The notes under the pieces were generated by a model. It had not been told where the DNA came from. It made no database searches and saw only the letters and a program-made list of their open reading frames with translations. DNA of 61,366 nt from Bacillota bacterium (GTDB lineage Bacteria > Bacillota > Clostridia > Christensenellales > UMGS416). The position numbers were made by a program, and so were the translations under genes. The DNA lies in assembly GCA_023421955.1 (NCBI GenBank), contig JAEZSE010000008.1:1-61366 (forward strand), given 5' to 3'. Positions 49,622-58,028 of this stretch are shown piece by piece (the stretch's first letter is position 1; the number at the start of each line of letters is the position of its first letter).

Positions 49622-50788
49622 TTATTCGTATCGCAATGCTTCTATCGGCCGGAGCTTTGATGCCCGATTTGCTGGATAGCTGCCAAAAACGACTCCCACG
49701 CCGATGGAGAAGGAGAGGCCCAGAGCCGCGATGCCAGGTGTGATCGTTAGCGCCATGTTGAAAAAGTGGCTCATCACGATTGTACCAAGGTAACCGAGAT
49801 ACAGGCCGATCAATCCGCCTGTGATGGAGATCATCACGGCCTCAATCAGGAACTGCAGCATGATGTCGCTTCGCTGGGCGCCGATTGCCTTGCGGATGCC
49901 GATTTCGCGGGTTCGCTCGGAAACTGAGACCAGCATGATATTCATAATGCCAATGCCGCCCACCAGCAGTGAGATGCCGGCAATCCCGCCCAATACGGCG
50001 GTCAGCGTGCCGGTGATGGTGTCCAACACACCGAGAATGTCTGTCTGGTTAAAAACCCGGTAATCGTCCTCATCTGAGAAGCGGCGTTTCAGAAATGTCT
50101 CAAGTTCGGTCTGTGCCTCCGCAACGGAGTCGGCAGTGGCTGAGGAGACGAAGATTTGGTTGATCTTCATCTGCTTCATGAGCCTCTGCGCCGTCGTGAA
50201 AGGGATGATCGCCCGGTTGTCGTTGGACATGCCCATCGAGCTGCCCTTTTCTTCCAATACGCCCACGACCAGGAAATCACGGCCCAGCAGCGTTACCGTG
50301 CTACCGACGGCATCGCGGGTGCCAAACAGCTCTTCGGCCAGTTCGGTGCCGAGCACGGCCACGGCACCTCTTCGGTCCAGATCGGATTGGGTAAGGAAGC
50401 GGCCGTTGGCCACCGTGAGCGAGCGGATGGTGTCGTAACCCAGCGCCGCGCCCTCCACGCTGGTGTCATAGGTATTCGTGCCTGCTTTTGCTTTTGAGTT
50501 TGAGCTGATCAATGGGGACACTTCGCCGACTCCGCCCACGCCTCTTAGGCTGTTCAGGTCTTCGAGCGTGAGTTCATAGGGCTTTTTGGCGGTGATCACG
50601 CCGATCAGCATGTTGGACCCCAGCCCCTGCACCGATGAGGTGACGAAAGTATTCGTGCCCTGCCCCACGGTGATGAGCGCTGTGACAGAAAACACGCCGA
50701 TGATGATGCCCAGCATTGTGAGGAATGACCGCATCTTGTTGGCCAGGATGGCGCTGAAGGCCATCTTGAATGCCTGAGCAAATTTCAT
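49622..50788 (-). CDS. MacB/FtsX-type ABC transporter permease
   Basis: This 388-residue permease has one N-terminal transmembrane helix (about 20-45), a long extracytoplasmic MacB periplasmic-core domain, and three C-terminal helices with the FtsX signature (GIAGISLLVGGIGIMNIMLVSVSERTREIGIRKAIGAQ in parts). The architecture is that of macrolide/antimicrobial-peptide exporters or lipoprotein-handling machines. ATG 50788 overlaps the ATPase stop by 4 bp (ATGA). Confidence 0.93.
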   Translation of the reverse strand: MKFAQAFKMAFSAILANKMRSFLTMLGIIIGVFSVTALITVGQGTNTFVTSSVQGLGSNMLIGVITAKKPYELTLEDLNSLRGVGGVGEVSPLISSNSKAKAGTNTYDTSVEGAALGYDTIRSLTVANGRFLTQSDLDRRGAVAVLGTELAEELFGTRDAVGSTVTLLGRDFLVVGVLEEKGSSMGMSNDNRAIIPFTTAQRLMKQMKINQIFVSSATADSVAEAQTELETFLKRRFSDEDDYRVFNQTDILGVLDTITGTLTAVLGGIAGISLLVGGIGIMNIMLVSVSERTREIGIRKAIGAQRSDIMLQFLIEAVMISITGGLIGLYLGYLGTIVMSHFFNMALTITPGIAALGLSFSIGVGVVFGSYPANRASKLRPIEALRYE

Positions 50789-51483
50789 TGTGCGGCCTCC
50801 ATTCTCGCGGCCCATGCTGTATCCTCCACGATCCTGCCGTCAGAGATCCGCACGCTGCGAGGCGCCTCAGCAGCAATAGAGGGGTCATGGGTGATGAGCA
50901 CGATTGTGTTTCCCTGGCTGTGCAAGTCCTTCAACAACCCCATAATCTCCCGGCCGGACTTGCTGTCCAGGTTACCGGTGGGCTCATCGGCCAGCAGCAG
51001 AGCAGGGCGGGTGGCCAAAGCCCGGGCGATTGCAACACGCTGCTGCTGACCGCCGGAAAGCTCGTTGGGGCGATGGTGCATGCGGTCACCAAGACCGACA
51101 CTTTCCAGTGCCTCTGCTGTCCGGCTGTGCCGCTCCTGCCGCCCCAGCCCCTGATACACTAGGGGGAGCTCCACATTTTCATATGCTGTGAGCTTTGGGA
51201 GCAGATTGAACTGCTGGAAAATGAAGCCAATCTTGCGATTGCGCACGGTGGCAAGATGCCGGTCGCTGATGCGGCTCACGTCCTGGCTGTCCAGCAGATA
51301 CGTCCCGCTGTCGGCGGCATCCAGGCAGCCAATGATGTTCATCAGCGTTGACTTGCCGCTGCCGGAGGGGCCGATGATTGCCACAAACTCATGTTCATCA
51401 ATCGACAGCGTTACGCCGTCCAGCGCGCGCACCTCATTGGCGCCCATCCAATAGGTTTTTCGGATATCCGTCAGGTTGATCAT
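50785..51483 (-). CDS. MacB-type ABC transporter ATP-binding protein
   Basis: This 232-residue ATPase has Walker A GPSGSGKST, the Q-loop FQQFNLL, the ABC signature LSGGQQQRVAIARAL, Walker B ALLLADEPTGNLD and the switch His in VLITHDP. The tail is short. The start at ATG 51483 follows the adaptor stop by 1 bp. It pairs with the permease just downstream and the adaptor upstream to form a tripartite-like export system in a single-membrane bacterium. Confidence 0.95.
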   Translation of the reverse strand: MINLTDIRKTYWMGANEVRALDGVTLSIDEHEFVAIIGPSGSGKSTLMNIIGCLDAADSGTYLLDSQDVSRISDRHLATVRNRKIGFIFQQFNLLPKLTAYENVELPLVYQGLGRQERHSRTAEALESVGLGDRMHHRPNELSGGQQQRVAIARALATRPALLLADEPTGNLDSKSGREIMGLLKDLHSQGNTIVLITHDPSIAAEAPRSVRISDGRIVEDTAWAARMEAAQ

Positions 51484-51484
51484 G

Positions 51485-53122
51485 TCAGTCACCGGACCCG
51501 CTGCCGCCCTGTCCACCACCCTGCCCACCGCCCATCCGGCCAAAGCCCATCATCTGCGCAGCTGAGCTTTGTGAAATGGGCAGCGCTACCTCGTCGCCCT
51601 CACTCAGGCCAGACAGGATCTCGGCCCAGGTGTCACTGACCAGGCCAACCGTAACATCCACGATAGGCCGCTCGGCCTGTTCGGTGCTCTTGCCGCGGTT
51701 GAACATGGACAAGAGCCCCCTGCGGCTACCGGTTTTGGCGGAATCGCCCTGGCCTTCGCGGGCATCCTGGCTCATCGCGCCATATACCCAGGATTTGCCA
51801 TTCACCGTATGCACCGCTTCCACAGGCACCAACAGTGTGCCAGCCTTGAATGCCACCTCGATGTCTGCGGAAGCGCTCATGGCGGCCAGTGTGTCGGCGG
51901 GGGAGGCGAGCCTCAATGTTACGTCATATGTAGTCACATCATTTGCCTTCACGCCGATGGGTGCGATCTTCACCACCTCTCCAGTGGCTTCCTTGCCGGG
52001 CAGTGCGTCGATCTTCACTTGGGCCTTTTGGCCAATGGCGATCTTGGGGATATCCAGCTCATCCACTGCAATCACAAGCTTAAAGGTGGATATCTGTTCG
52101 ATTTTGCAAACGGCCATGCCTTCTTGCACAGCACCATTTTCTTCAATGGCCAGGTTTGTCACAATGCCTTCAGCAGTCGCTGTGATGCTCAGATCTTTCA
52201 AGTCACTATATGCCTGATCCAGATCATCCTGCAATTGTTGGCGCTTGACAAGCTGGGCCTCGAACTCGGGGTTCAGGATGTAGCCGGTGAGCTTTGCGAG
52301 CCTCTTACCGGCTTTCAAAGTGTCTCCGGCTTCCACATAGATCGTATCAACCTTGCCGGAAGTCGCTGTAATGAGCAGTGGACGGTTGATTTCCAGCGGC
52401 CCGCGCCCTAATTCTTTACCCTTGCCATCTTTGATCACGGCAACCCTGCCCACTTGGATCGAGTCATTGCTGATCACGGCCTCTGCGTTGGTATTTGTGC
52501 TGTCTGGCACCTCTGTGATGAAGCCATTCAATGTGACCGAACCGATTATAAATTTCACCGGAGCTCCGGCTGAAACCTTTGCGCCGTCCTTGGGCGTGAA
52601 GCTGACTTTCATTTTGCCGTCGGTGGATAGCACCAGCAGCGCGCCCTTTTTACTCATGGACACATTGGCGTCTTCTCCCTCCCTGGCATAGATTGCTTTC
52701 ACGCGGCAATCCACGGGAGCGGTCAGATATTTGGCTCCTGGCATTGCCCGCAGGCTTGCGATCGTGGCGTCCTGTGCGACGATTTGCTCCTTCAATGCGT
52801 CAATCTGGGTGTTGATCGCATCATCATCCAGCATTGCGATCACTTGGCCCTCTTTTACCACATCGCCATTCTCCACAAAGAGCTGATCCACGATACCTGT
52901 GGCTTTGACCGAAATGGAGCTCGTGTCCATCGCTTCTATGGAGCCTGTGCCATGCACCGTTACCTGAATATCACCCTTTGTGACCTTTTCGGCTTTATAT
53001 GACTGTTGCGTGAGATTCAAGTCGCCTGTGGGCAGCAGAACCGGCAAAAGGAATGCTGCACCGCCAAACACAATCACCAACAATGCAGTAAGCCAGATCC
53101 AGCCCCGTTTTTTTTGTTTCAT
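51485..53122 (-). CDS. Membrane fusion protein (HlyD/MacA-like) with tandem lipoyl domains
   Basis: The 545-residue adaptor has an N-terminal signal anchor (about 6-28), a barrel-sandwich segment (VTVHGTGSIEAMDTSSISVKATG in parts), and two hairpin-lipoyl repeats: one around residue 70, one around 240-275. A beta-barrel domain (about 345-420) follows, then a C-terminal Gly/Gln-rich tail (GGGQGGGQGG). It is longer than MacA or YknX (about 370-390 residues) because of the duplicated lipoyl segment and an insert with ISNDSIQVGRVAVI. It heads the three-gene exporter operon and should link the ABC pump to the wall. Confidence 0.88.
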   Translation of the reverse strand: MKQKKRGWIWLTALLVIVFGGAAFLLPVLLPTGDLNLTQQSYKAEKVTKGDIQVTVHGTGSIEAMDTSSISVKATGIVDQLFVENGDVVKEGQVIAMLDDDAINTQIDALKEQIVAQDATIASLRAMPGAKYLTAPVDCRVKAIYAREGEDANVSMSKKGALLVLSTDGKMKVSFTPKDGAKVSAGAPVKFIIGSVTLNGFITEVPDSTNTNAEAVISNDSIQVGRVAVIKDGKGKELGRGPLEINRPLLITATSGKVDTIYVEAGDTLKAGKRLAKLTGYILNPEFEAQLVKRQQLQDDLDQAYSDLKDLSITATAEGIVTNLAIEENGAVQEGMAVCKIEQISTFKLVIAVDELDIPKIAIGQKAQVKIDALPGKEATGEVVKIAPIGVKANDVTTYDVTLRLASPADTLAAMSASADIEVAFKAGTLLVPVEAVHTVNGKSWVYGAMSQDAREGQGDSAKTGSRRGLLSMFNRGKSTEQAERPIVDVTVGLVSDTWAEILSGLSEGDEVALPISQSSAAQMMGFGRMGGGQGGGQGGSGSGD

Positions 53123-53165
53123 GGAGTCCCTCCGTGTTCGTTTCCACTTAAAATTTAACGCTGCG

Positions 53166-53174
53166 ATTATATCA
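53166..53174 (-). promoter_or_regulatory. Extended -10 promoter element of the exporter operon
   Basis: Minus-strand TGATATAAT (extended -10, perfect TATAAT at plus 53166-53171) lies about 44 bp before the adaptor ATG. No good -35 is present, as usual for extended -10 promoters. Confidence 0.5.
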
Positions 53175-53302
53175 TGAAAACTTTTTGCATTTTATGAAGA
53201 TACCATAAATATTGACGGAGAGAGCCTTTCAGAAACGTGCGGTTGCAGCCATTGTTCAAGAAATGGGAACATTGGTAGTATTAAAATTGCTGAGTTCATT
53301 GG

Positions 53303-53876
53303 TTAACAGCAGCAGTTGCTGGCGGTGATTAGGCCATCCAGCACAACCGGCCCGGATGTGCCTGCAAGCATGGAATAGGGAATGATTGTCACCCGTGATC
53401 CCAGTGATACGGATGCCACGGTGGGGAGGTCTATCCTTGTGGACCAGGTCGGCAGTTCCAGCGGGGTGGGGAAGAGCTGATTTCCAAATGTGCCAATTCC
53501 AGGCAGGGCGATTTCTCCCAAGTATGTGTCAAAGTAGCCAAACCATTGTGGTTGTGGCAACGTCGCGGATAACAAAACTGCTTGCCCGCCTTGTGGCGCG
53601 AAGGTGATAAGCGCTGTGCCCGATGTGCCAAACGGAACACGTGCGCGAGAACTCATCATAATACAACACGGGTAAGCGATGAGCCCAGGCACACAAAGCA
53701 CATCACCGGGATATAGAATATTCGGGTCTGTGATATGTGGATTGTTTACAGCCAGAGCCTCCAGGCGCACCCGAAACATCCATTGATACAGTGTAAAATG
53801 TGTCACCGGGTTGCACAGTATAATGGCCCTGGAATGCCGGGGGGCAAGTGGGCGGAACCCGTCGCAGTGATGGCAT
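53303..53876 (-). pseudogene. LysM-domain protein with a frameshift
   Basis: The intact gene would start at ATG 53876, 8 bp after GGAGG. Its first part reads CPPAFQGHYTVQPGDTFYTVSM, split here between neighbouring residues, the first half of a LysM motif. The second half, FRVRLEALAVNNPHITDPN and YPGDVLCVP, lies in another frame. The break is at the GG of plus 53780-53781: removing one G joins the two halves into a full LysM repeat (YTVSM + MFRVRLEAL). The rest (about 125 residues) is a beta-rich domain ending in SNCCC. It is either a disrupted gene or a sequencing error. It would bind peptidoglycan. Confidence 0.8.
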
Positions 53877-53933
53877 GCATATCGCCTCCAATGATTCATC
53901 TTATTCGTCCGGGATGTGAAATGCCTGTCGCCG

Positions 53934-53962
53934 TTGCCAATTACCGGTATGTAACGTATAAT
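53934..53962 (+). promoter_or_regulatory. Promoter of the MarR-type regulator gene
   Basis: TTGCCA at 53934-53939 and TATAAT at 53957-53962 are exactly 17 bp apart, about 64 bp upstream of ATG 54026. Confidence 0.7.
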
Positions 53963-54025
53963 AACTTGGATTGTGTATGGATGCATATAGGCGTACTTGC
54001 TTGCGCCGTGATGCCGGAGGTCTGT

Positions 54026-54490
54026 ATGGAACTGTATGAATGCAAACAAGTGATTAATGAGTTGCTCGTTGACATTTTCAACGACATCCTGAAGCTGGAG
54101 CATAAGGCCATCGAAAGCTTCGCTGGGAGTTCCCTGACGATGTCTGAAATGCATATTCTGGAGGCCATTGGGAACAACACCGATGCGCAGATGAGCGACA
54201 TCGCAAAAAAGCTTCGCATCACGCTACCCACTCTCACCGTATCAGTGCAACGTTTGGAGGAAAAGGGCTATATCACCCGCCAACGGCATGATGTTGATCG
54301 GAGGAAAGTGACTGCCGGGCTCACCGATAAGGGAAAGCAAGCCTATGAATACCACGCGCAATATCATGCCCGGATGATGGACGCGCTTTTTTTGAACCTG
54401 GAACTTGATAAAATGCCGGTTTTGATGGACTCCATGTCGATGCTGAGAGATTTCTTCAGAAGCCAGGCGGACCAGCAATACAAAGATTGA
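54026..54490 (+). CDS. MarR family transcriptional regulator
   Basis: This 154-residue protein has the MarR winged-helix core: MSEMHILEAIGNN, DIAKKLRITLPTLTVSVQRLEEKGYI and DVDRRKVTAGLTDKG, with flanking dimerisation helices. The recognition-helix sequence ITLPTLTVSVQRL resembles FabT-type and similar regulators. ATG 54026 follows CCGGAGG; longer in-frame extensions cross the promoter and are not kept. The divergent LysM gene or the downstream TSUP permease may be its targets. Confidence 0.9.
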   Translation: MELYECKQVINELLVDIFNDILKLEHKAIESFAGSSLTMSEMHILEAIGNNTDAQMSDIAKKLRITLPTLTVSVQRLEEKGYITRQRHDVDRRKVTAGLTDKGKQAYEYHAQYHARMMDALFLNLELDKMPVLMDSMSMLRDFFRSQADQQYKD

Positions 54491-54558
54491 TGTAACAACC
54501 TGTCCTGGTTGATTGCCGCATTATAAGCAAAGTATATCTCGTTGGATTCAGGTTTCAC

Positions 54559-55311
54559 ATGCTGGATGTATTTCTATATGGTCTGATTGTGGCTCTTGCT
54601 TTTTTCATCAAAGGGATCACCGGGTTCGGCAATACACTTGTGTTGTCGCCACTGCTGTCGTTCTGGCTGCCAAACAGGATCATCACACCGCTGGATCTGA
54701 TCCTGGGCTTGCCGGCCAATGCCTGGATGGCATATCGTGAACGCAGGCATTTGCAGTGGCGGGTCGTGCTTCCACTTTCGTTACTGTTGCTGGCTGGCAT
54801 CATACCTGGTGTCTGGCTGCTGAAGGCTGCAGACAGCAGGGTTCTGAAAGCCTTTTTGGGACTGGCTGTGGCTGCCTCTGCGGCGGAGATGGTGTTACGC
54901 AAGCAGGCACAGGCCGGCGACCGGCAGCCCAGACCTGCTGTGATGGCTGTGATCGGGGCAGCCACTGGTGTGCTTTGCGGCATGTTCGGCATCGGTGCGC
55001 CGCTGGCTGCTTACATCAGCCGCGTAACCGATAGTAAAGGAGCCTTTCGTGCGAACCTTTGTGTTGTGTTTCTGGTGGAGAACCTGTTCCGGTTGGGGCT
55101 TTATCTCATCACTGGTGTGCTCACAACGGAAGCTCTGAAGTTGACGCTTCTGCTGCTACCGGCCGCCGCGCTGGGCCTTGCCGTGGGCATGAAGGTGGAT
55201 CTGGGCTTAAAGCCGGAGACGACAAAAAAGGCCGTCGCCTTCCTGATGGCGGCTGGTGGGTTGTCTTTGCTTGTGACCAATTTGTTACTGTTGTGGCCAG
55301 CTAGAAATTGA
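54559..55311 (+). CDS. TSUP family (TauE/SafE) sulfite/anion exporter
   Basis: This 250-residue membrane protein has about eight hydrophobic helices. It carries the TSUP signature (GITGFGNTLVLSPLL at residues 20-34 and its repeat GVLCGMFGIGAPLAAYIS at about 138-155), whose two inverted repeats form the transport fold. Substrates in the family include sulfite, sulfoacetate, and other organic anions. It converges with and overlaps the DUF4870-like gene by 11 bp. Confidence 0.9.
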   Translation: MLDVFLYGLIVALAFFIKGITGFGNTLVLSPLLSFWLPNRIITPLDLILGLPANAWMAYRERRHLQWRVVLPLSLLLLAGIIPGVWLLKAADSRVLKAFLGLAVAASAAEMVLRKQAQAGDRQPRPAVMAVIGAATGVLCGMFGIGAPLAAYISRVTDSKGAFRANLCVVFLVENLFRLGLYLITGVLTTEALKLTLLLLPAAALGLAVGMKVDLGLKPETTKKAVAFLMAAGGLSLLVTNLLLLWPARN

Positions 55312-55693
55312 GGAGCCAGTTCTTTATGTTCTTTTCCGAGAAGTCTCCCACCAATGGGATCCTATACTTTTCTCCCTTGGCTGCTTTCACAATAGCAATG
55401 ATCAGGAATACATAGGCCACAACGGAGACCAGAATAGCCGCCACGAGGAACAGGATCGGGACGATCAACCATACGAGGGCAGAAAAGAAGGAAATCAAGA
55501 TACCCAGGATGAGTTGTAGGAACATGAATGCCATGCCCTGCGCGCAGTGGAATCGGATGAAGTCATCTTCCTTTTCGATGGCTAGACCAATCAAGCTGAA
55601 GGGCCAGAGGAAATATCCGGCGAACAAATATACGGCGGTGGGTTTCAATAAACTAGGGTTCACAGTTTTGGCAACGGTGTTGTTTTCAGACAT
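55301..55693 (-). CDS. DUF4870-like small membrane protein
   Basis: This 130-residue protein has three or four hydrophobic helices, a conserved IRFHCAQGMAFMFLQLILGI segment and the C-terminal AKAAKGEKYRIPLVGDFSE motif. These match DUF4870-type proteins (YxHP/QA-type motif after the first helix, GxxYRYP at the end), whose function is unknown. AAGGAGGGG precedes ATG 55693. It ends inside the 3' end of the TSUP gene. Confidence 0.8.
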   Translation of the reverse strand: MSENNTVAKTVNPSLLKPTAVYLFAGYFLWPFSLIGLAIEKEDDFIRFHCAQGMAFMFLQLILGILISFFSALVWLIVPILFLVAAILVSVVAYVFLIIAIVKAAKGEKYRIPLVGDFSEKNIKNWLLNF

Positions 55694-55780
55694 TGTTAGC
55701 CCCTCCTTTTGTTTCCACTGAGTATCCTATTGGGTTTTGCTTAACCATATTCTACCAATATTATCTGGGCAACACAAAAG

Positions 55781-55816
55781 ATAAATCAAGAGCTTCCGGT
55801 TTGGTGCCGGAAGCTC
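55781..55816 (-). terminator. Intrinsic terminator of the small Gln-rich gene
   Basis: Minus-strand GAGCTTCCGG/CCGGAAGCTC is a perfect 10-bp stem (loop of 7) followed by TTGATTTAT. Confidence 0.75.
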
Positions 55817-55826
55817 AGCGAATCAG

Positions 55827-55952
55827 TTATTCAGGTCTTGAAGAGCTGCTGCTCTGATCCTTGACGGACCTGTCAGAGCTTTGCCGTTGCTGTTGTTGCT
55901 GTCTTTGCTGTTGATTGCTCTTGTTGGAATTCTTCTTATCTCTCTCGGCCAT
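55827..55952 (-). CDS. Small Gln/Ser-rich hydrophilic protein, 41 aa
   Basis: This gene is short and lies in an otherwise empty gap. ATG 55952 follows a GTGGTG-type site 7 bp upstream. The product starts MAERDKKNSNKSN, continues in a Gln/Arg run (QQQRQQQQQRQ), and ends in SSSSSRPE. It has no hydrophobic segment and would be disordered. A hairpin terminator follows closely, which supports that it is a real unit. The composition recalls small gamma-type spore proteins, but there is no motif to prove it. Confidence 0.55.
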   Translation of the reverse strand: MAERDKKNSNKSNQQQRQQQQQRQSSDRSVKDQSSSSSRPE

Positions 55953-56017
55953 GCTTTCACCACTTTCCAGGATTTTTAAGAATACTGTATCCTGTTCGTC
56001 GGTGAATTATACAAAGC

Positions 56018-56992
56018 TTAGAACTTACATTCCTCCAGCCATTTCGCCACATCGGATGCTTCTGCACTGTCGCTAGCCGAACGCAGGGCATCGGCAAGTT
56101 CTACAGCGGTGAACAACCTGCCGACGAGCGCTTTCGCCAACAATGGGAACAGCGCCGCGTCCATCCCATCGGAGAAAACTTTGGCTTCTGCCACCCGACC
56201 ATCGCGGTTGATCAGTTCAACCTCCACGCCGCCCCAAGGGAACCGGCACTGAAGGCTCACGTCAAAACGGGGCGTCTGCCCGAAGCGCCATTCCCAGCTC
56301 CGCTGGCGAGTGTGCAGGCGCTCAAGCTGCTCCTGATCCGCCATGGTGAATCCGTTGATATATGGCCCATATTCCATCTGAAAGGATTCTTTGAGTGCCA
56401 GCCGGAGGCTTTCCACCGTGGCCGCAGCACTCAGCTCAGACAGGTTCACCACCCGTGATTGAACGCTCTGCACGCCTTTTGATGCCATCTTGGCCTGTGA
56501 TGGCTGCAGGTAACGGCCCAGCATGCTCATATCGGCGGAGATCAACAGTGTGCCATGGTGCAGAGAGCTGTTTTGCCGGTGAGCGAAGGCATTGCCCGAG
56601 AACTTTCGCCCGTTGCTCATAATGTCGTTTCGACCGGAAAACTCCGCCTGCACGCCTACGCTTTGTGTTGCTTTCAGCACTACGTTCAAATGCCGGGAGA
56701 CGTCATAAACTGCCTTTCCTGCGATGAAGGAAAAGTTTAGATTGCCCTGATCGTGATACACTGCGCCGCCGCCGGTGATGCGCCGGGCCAGCTTGCCGCC
56801 TTCCTGCTCCAGCAGCTCCGTGCGGCACTCACGCCAAGGATTCTGGTTGCGGCCGATCACAACGGTTTGTGCATTCTGCCATAAATACAGGATGGCGTCA
56901 TGCTCACCACAGGCGTCAAGCAGGCATTCTTCCATTGCAAGGTTTCGCCAGGGGTCGAAACAGGTGGTGTTGTCGATCAAAAAGTTACACAT
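56018..56992 (-). CDS. lplA: Lipoate-protein ligase A
   Basis: This 324-residue enzyme activates lipoate (or octanoate) with ATP and transfers it to lipoyl domains. It has the conserved GRNQNPWRE, RRITGGGAVYHDQGNLNFSFI (with the RRxxGGGxVxHD signature), KFSGNAFA and HHGTLLIS motifs. A C-terminal domain of about 80 residues is present, as in LplA. It is the last gene of a minus-strand run starting at 57861 and lies 3 bp after the UspA-like gene. Confidence 0.95.
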   Translation of the reverse strand: MCNFLIDNTTCFDPWRNLAMEECLLDACGEHDAILYLWQNAQTVVIGRNQNPWRECRTELLEQEGGKLARRITGGGAVYHDQGNLNFSFIAGKAVYDVSRHLNVVLKATQSVGVQAEFSGRNDIMSNGRKFSGNAFAHRQNSSLHHGTLLISADMSMLGRYLQPSQAKMASKGVQSVQSRVVNLSELSAAATVESLRLALKESFQMEYGPYINGFTMADQEQLERLHTRQRSWEWRFGQTPRFDVSLQCRFPWGGVEVELINRDGRVAEAKVFSDGMDAALFPLLAKALVGRLFTAVELADALRSASDSAEASDVAKWLEECKF

Positions 56993-56995
56993 TTT

Positions 56996-57388
56996 TTACT
57001 CATAGGAAGCTACTACATCCACCTGCACGTTGGGCATGGCTGCCCTAAACCGCCAGATGATGCTTTCGTCTTCCTTGATACTTTGGCGGGATTCGCCCAT
57101 CACAATGTGGGTGGCTTTGCATTCCTTGGCAAGTCGTGTCAAGGTTTCCAACACGTTATCCGATCGCAGCACACTGAGATCGGCTCCATGCTGCTTGGCG
57201 ATGGTAAACAGGTATTCGATGGCCTCGCTTTCGACAGGGTTGCCCAGAAGACTTGCTCCGCTGCCGGCCACATGCACAATATTCAGAGGGGAATTCAACT
57301 GCCTTGCCAGGTCTGCGCCCTGGCGAATCAAGCGTTCACAAGAGATTTGCCGCGTAACGCAAACCAATACGCAGCCGGGAGAAGCCAT
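56996..57388 (-). CDS. UspA-like universal stress protein
   Basis: This 130-residue alpha/beta protein has the UspA fold: VLVCVTRQISCERLIRQGADLA, LNIVHVAG, and ATHIVMGESRQSI near the C-terminus. It looks like the cytoplasmic UspA-like domain of KdpD, without the kinase part. The start ATG 57388 shares bases with the stop TAA of the upstream gene (TAATG), so the two are translationally coupled. Function in this context is unknown. Confidence 0.8.
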   Translation of the reverse strand: MASPGCVLVCVTRQISCERLIRQGADLARQLNSPLNIVHVAGSGASLLGNPVESEAIEYLFTIAKQHGADLSVLRSDNVLETLTRLAKECKATHIVMGESRQSIKEDESIIWRFRAAMPNVQVDVVASYE

Positions 57389-57861
57389 TAGCGTTCCTCC
57401 AAAACTTCGATTTCCTTCACATAGTTGCCATATATCCGGCAAACTACATTCTGGCCCACCTGAGCTTTCAATGGGAAGCGGGAAGCATCCACATACAGAA
57501 CCCTGCCGCCAGCCTTGTCGGAATCATCGCCGGTGAGAAGCCGTAGCGCCCGAAACTCAAGGCCTTCCTTCGTGGTTTCATCTTCTTCTATGGAGCCGAT
57601 CACACCTTTGACACTACGCTCCAGGCCTGCATTCATGTCACGGAGAAACCTCCTCCAACAGTAAAGCCGGATGCCAATGGTGCCCCATAGGAATATTGAA
57701 GCCACCGCCAGCAATCCGGAGGCTACGTAACTCAACCAGAGCAGGCGCCAGAATTGGTCTGCCACAACAAGGCCGATCAGTGTGGCGGCAATCAAGCTGA
57801 AAAGCAGTAAAAATCTGCGCTGCTTTGTGGCGGCGTCAAGAGTATCTTTTTCCGAGTACAT
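57388..57861 (-). CDS. Two-TM membrane protein of unknown function
   Basis: This 157-residue protein has a short charged N-terminus, two transmembrane helices (about 14-34 and 38-60), an RRFLRDMNAGLERSVKGVIGSIEED linker, and a C-terminal domain of about 70 residues that looks beta-rich (GGRVLYVDASRFPLKAQVGQNVVCRIYGNYV in parts). ATG 57861 lies behind GGGAGGGAG. It is coupled to the UspA-like gene by a shared TAATG. Not recognised as a known family. Confidence 0.7.
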   Translation of the reverse strand: MYSEKDTLDAATKQRRFLLLFSLIAATLIGLVVADQFWRLLWLSYVASGLLAVASIFLWGTIGIRLYCWRRFLRDMNAGLERSVKGVIGSIEEDETTKEGLEFRALRLLTGDDSDKAGGRVLYVDASRFPLKAQVGQNVVCRIYGNYVKEIEVLEER

Positions 57862-57967
57862 CTTGCTCCCTCCCGATGGACAATTATACATGAACGCAAT
57901 TCTCCCGTCCATGCGATTTATAAAGCAAACATAAAGATCATATGAACGGGGAATGAACAATTCATCG

Positions 57968-58001
57968 GTAGTCAGAAGCCAGTAGTCAGTAGTCAGTAGT
58001 C
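57968..58001 (+). repeat. TAGTCAG short tandem repeat, copy 2
   Basis: This 34-bp stretch holds four full or partial TAGTCAG units, one of them separated by AAGCC. The same sequence type occurs at 44636-44653. It lies in the gap between the two minus-strand units. Confidence 0.75.
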
Positions 58002-58028
58002 GGGGGACGAGACTCGATTATGCATATC

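Noticed and set aside
53303..53876. Programmed ribosomal frameshift in the LysM gene
   Set aside because: No slippery heptamer or downstream pseudoknot is evident at 53780; a single extra base explains it more simply.
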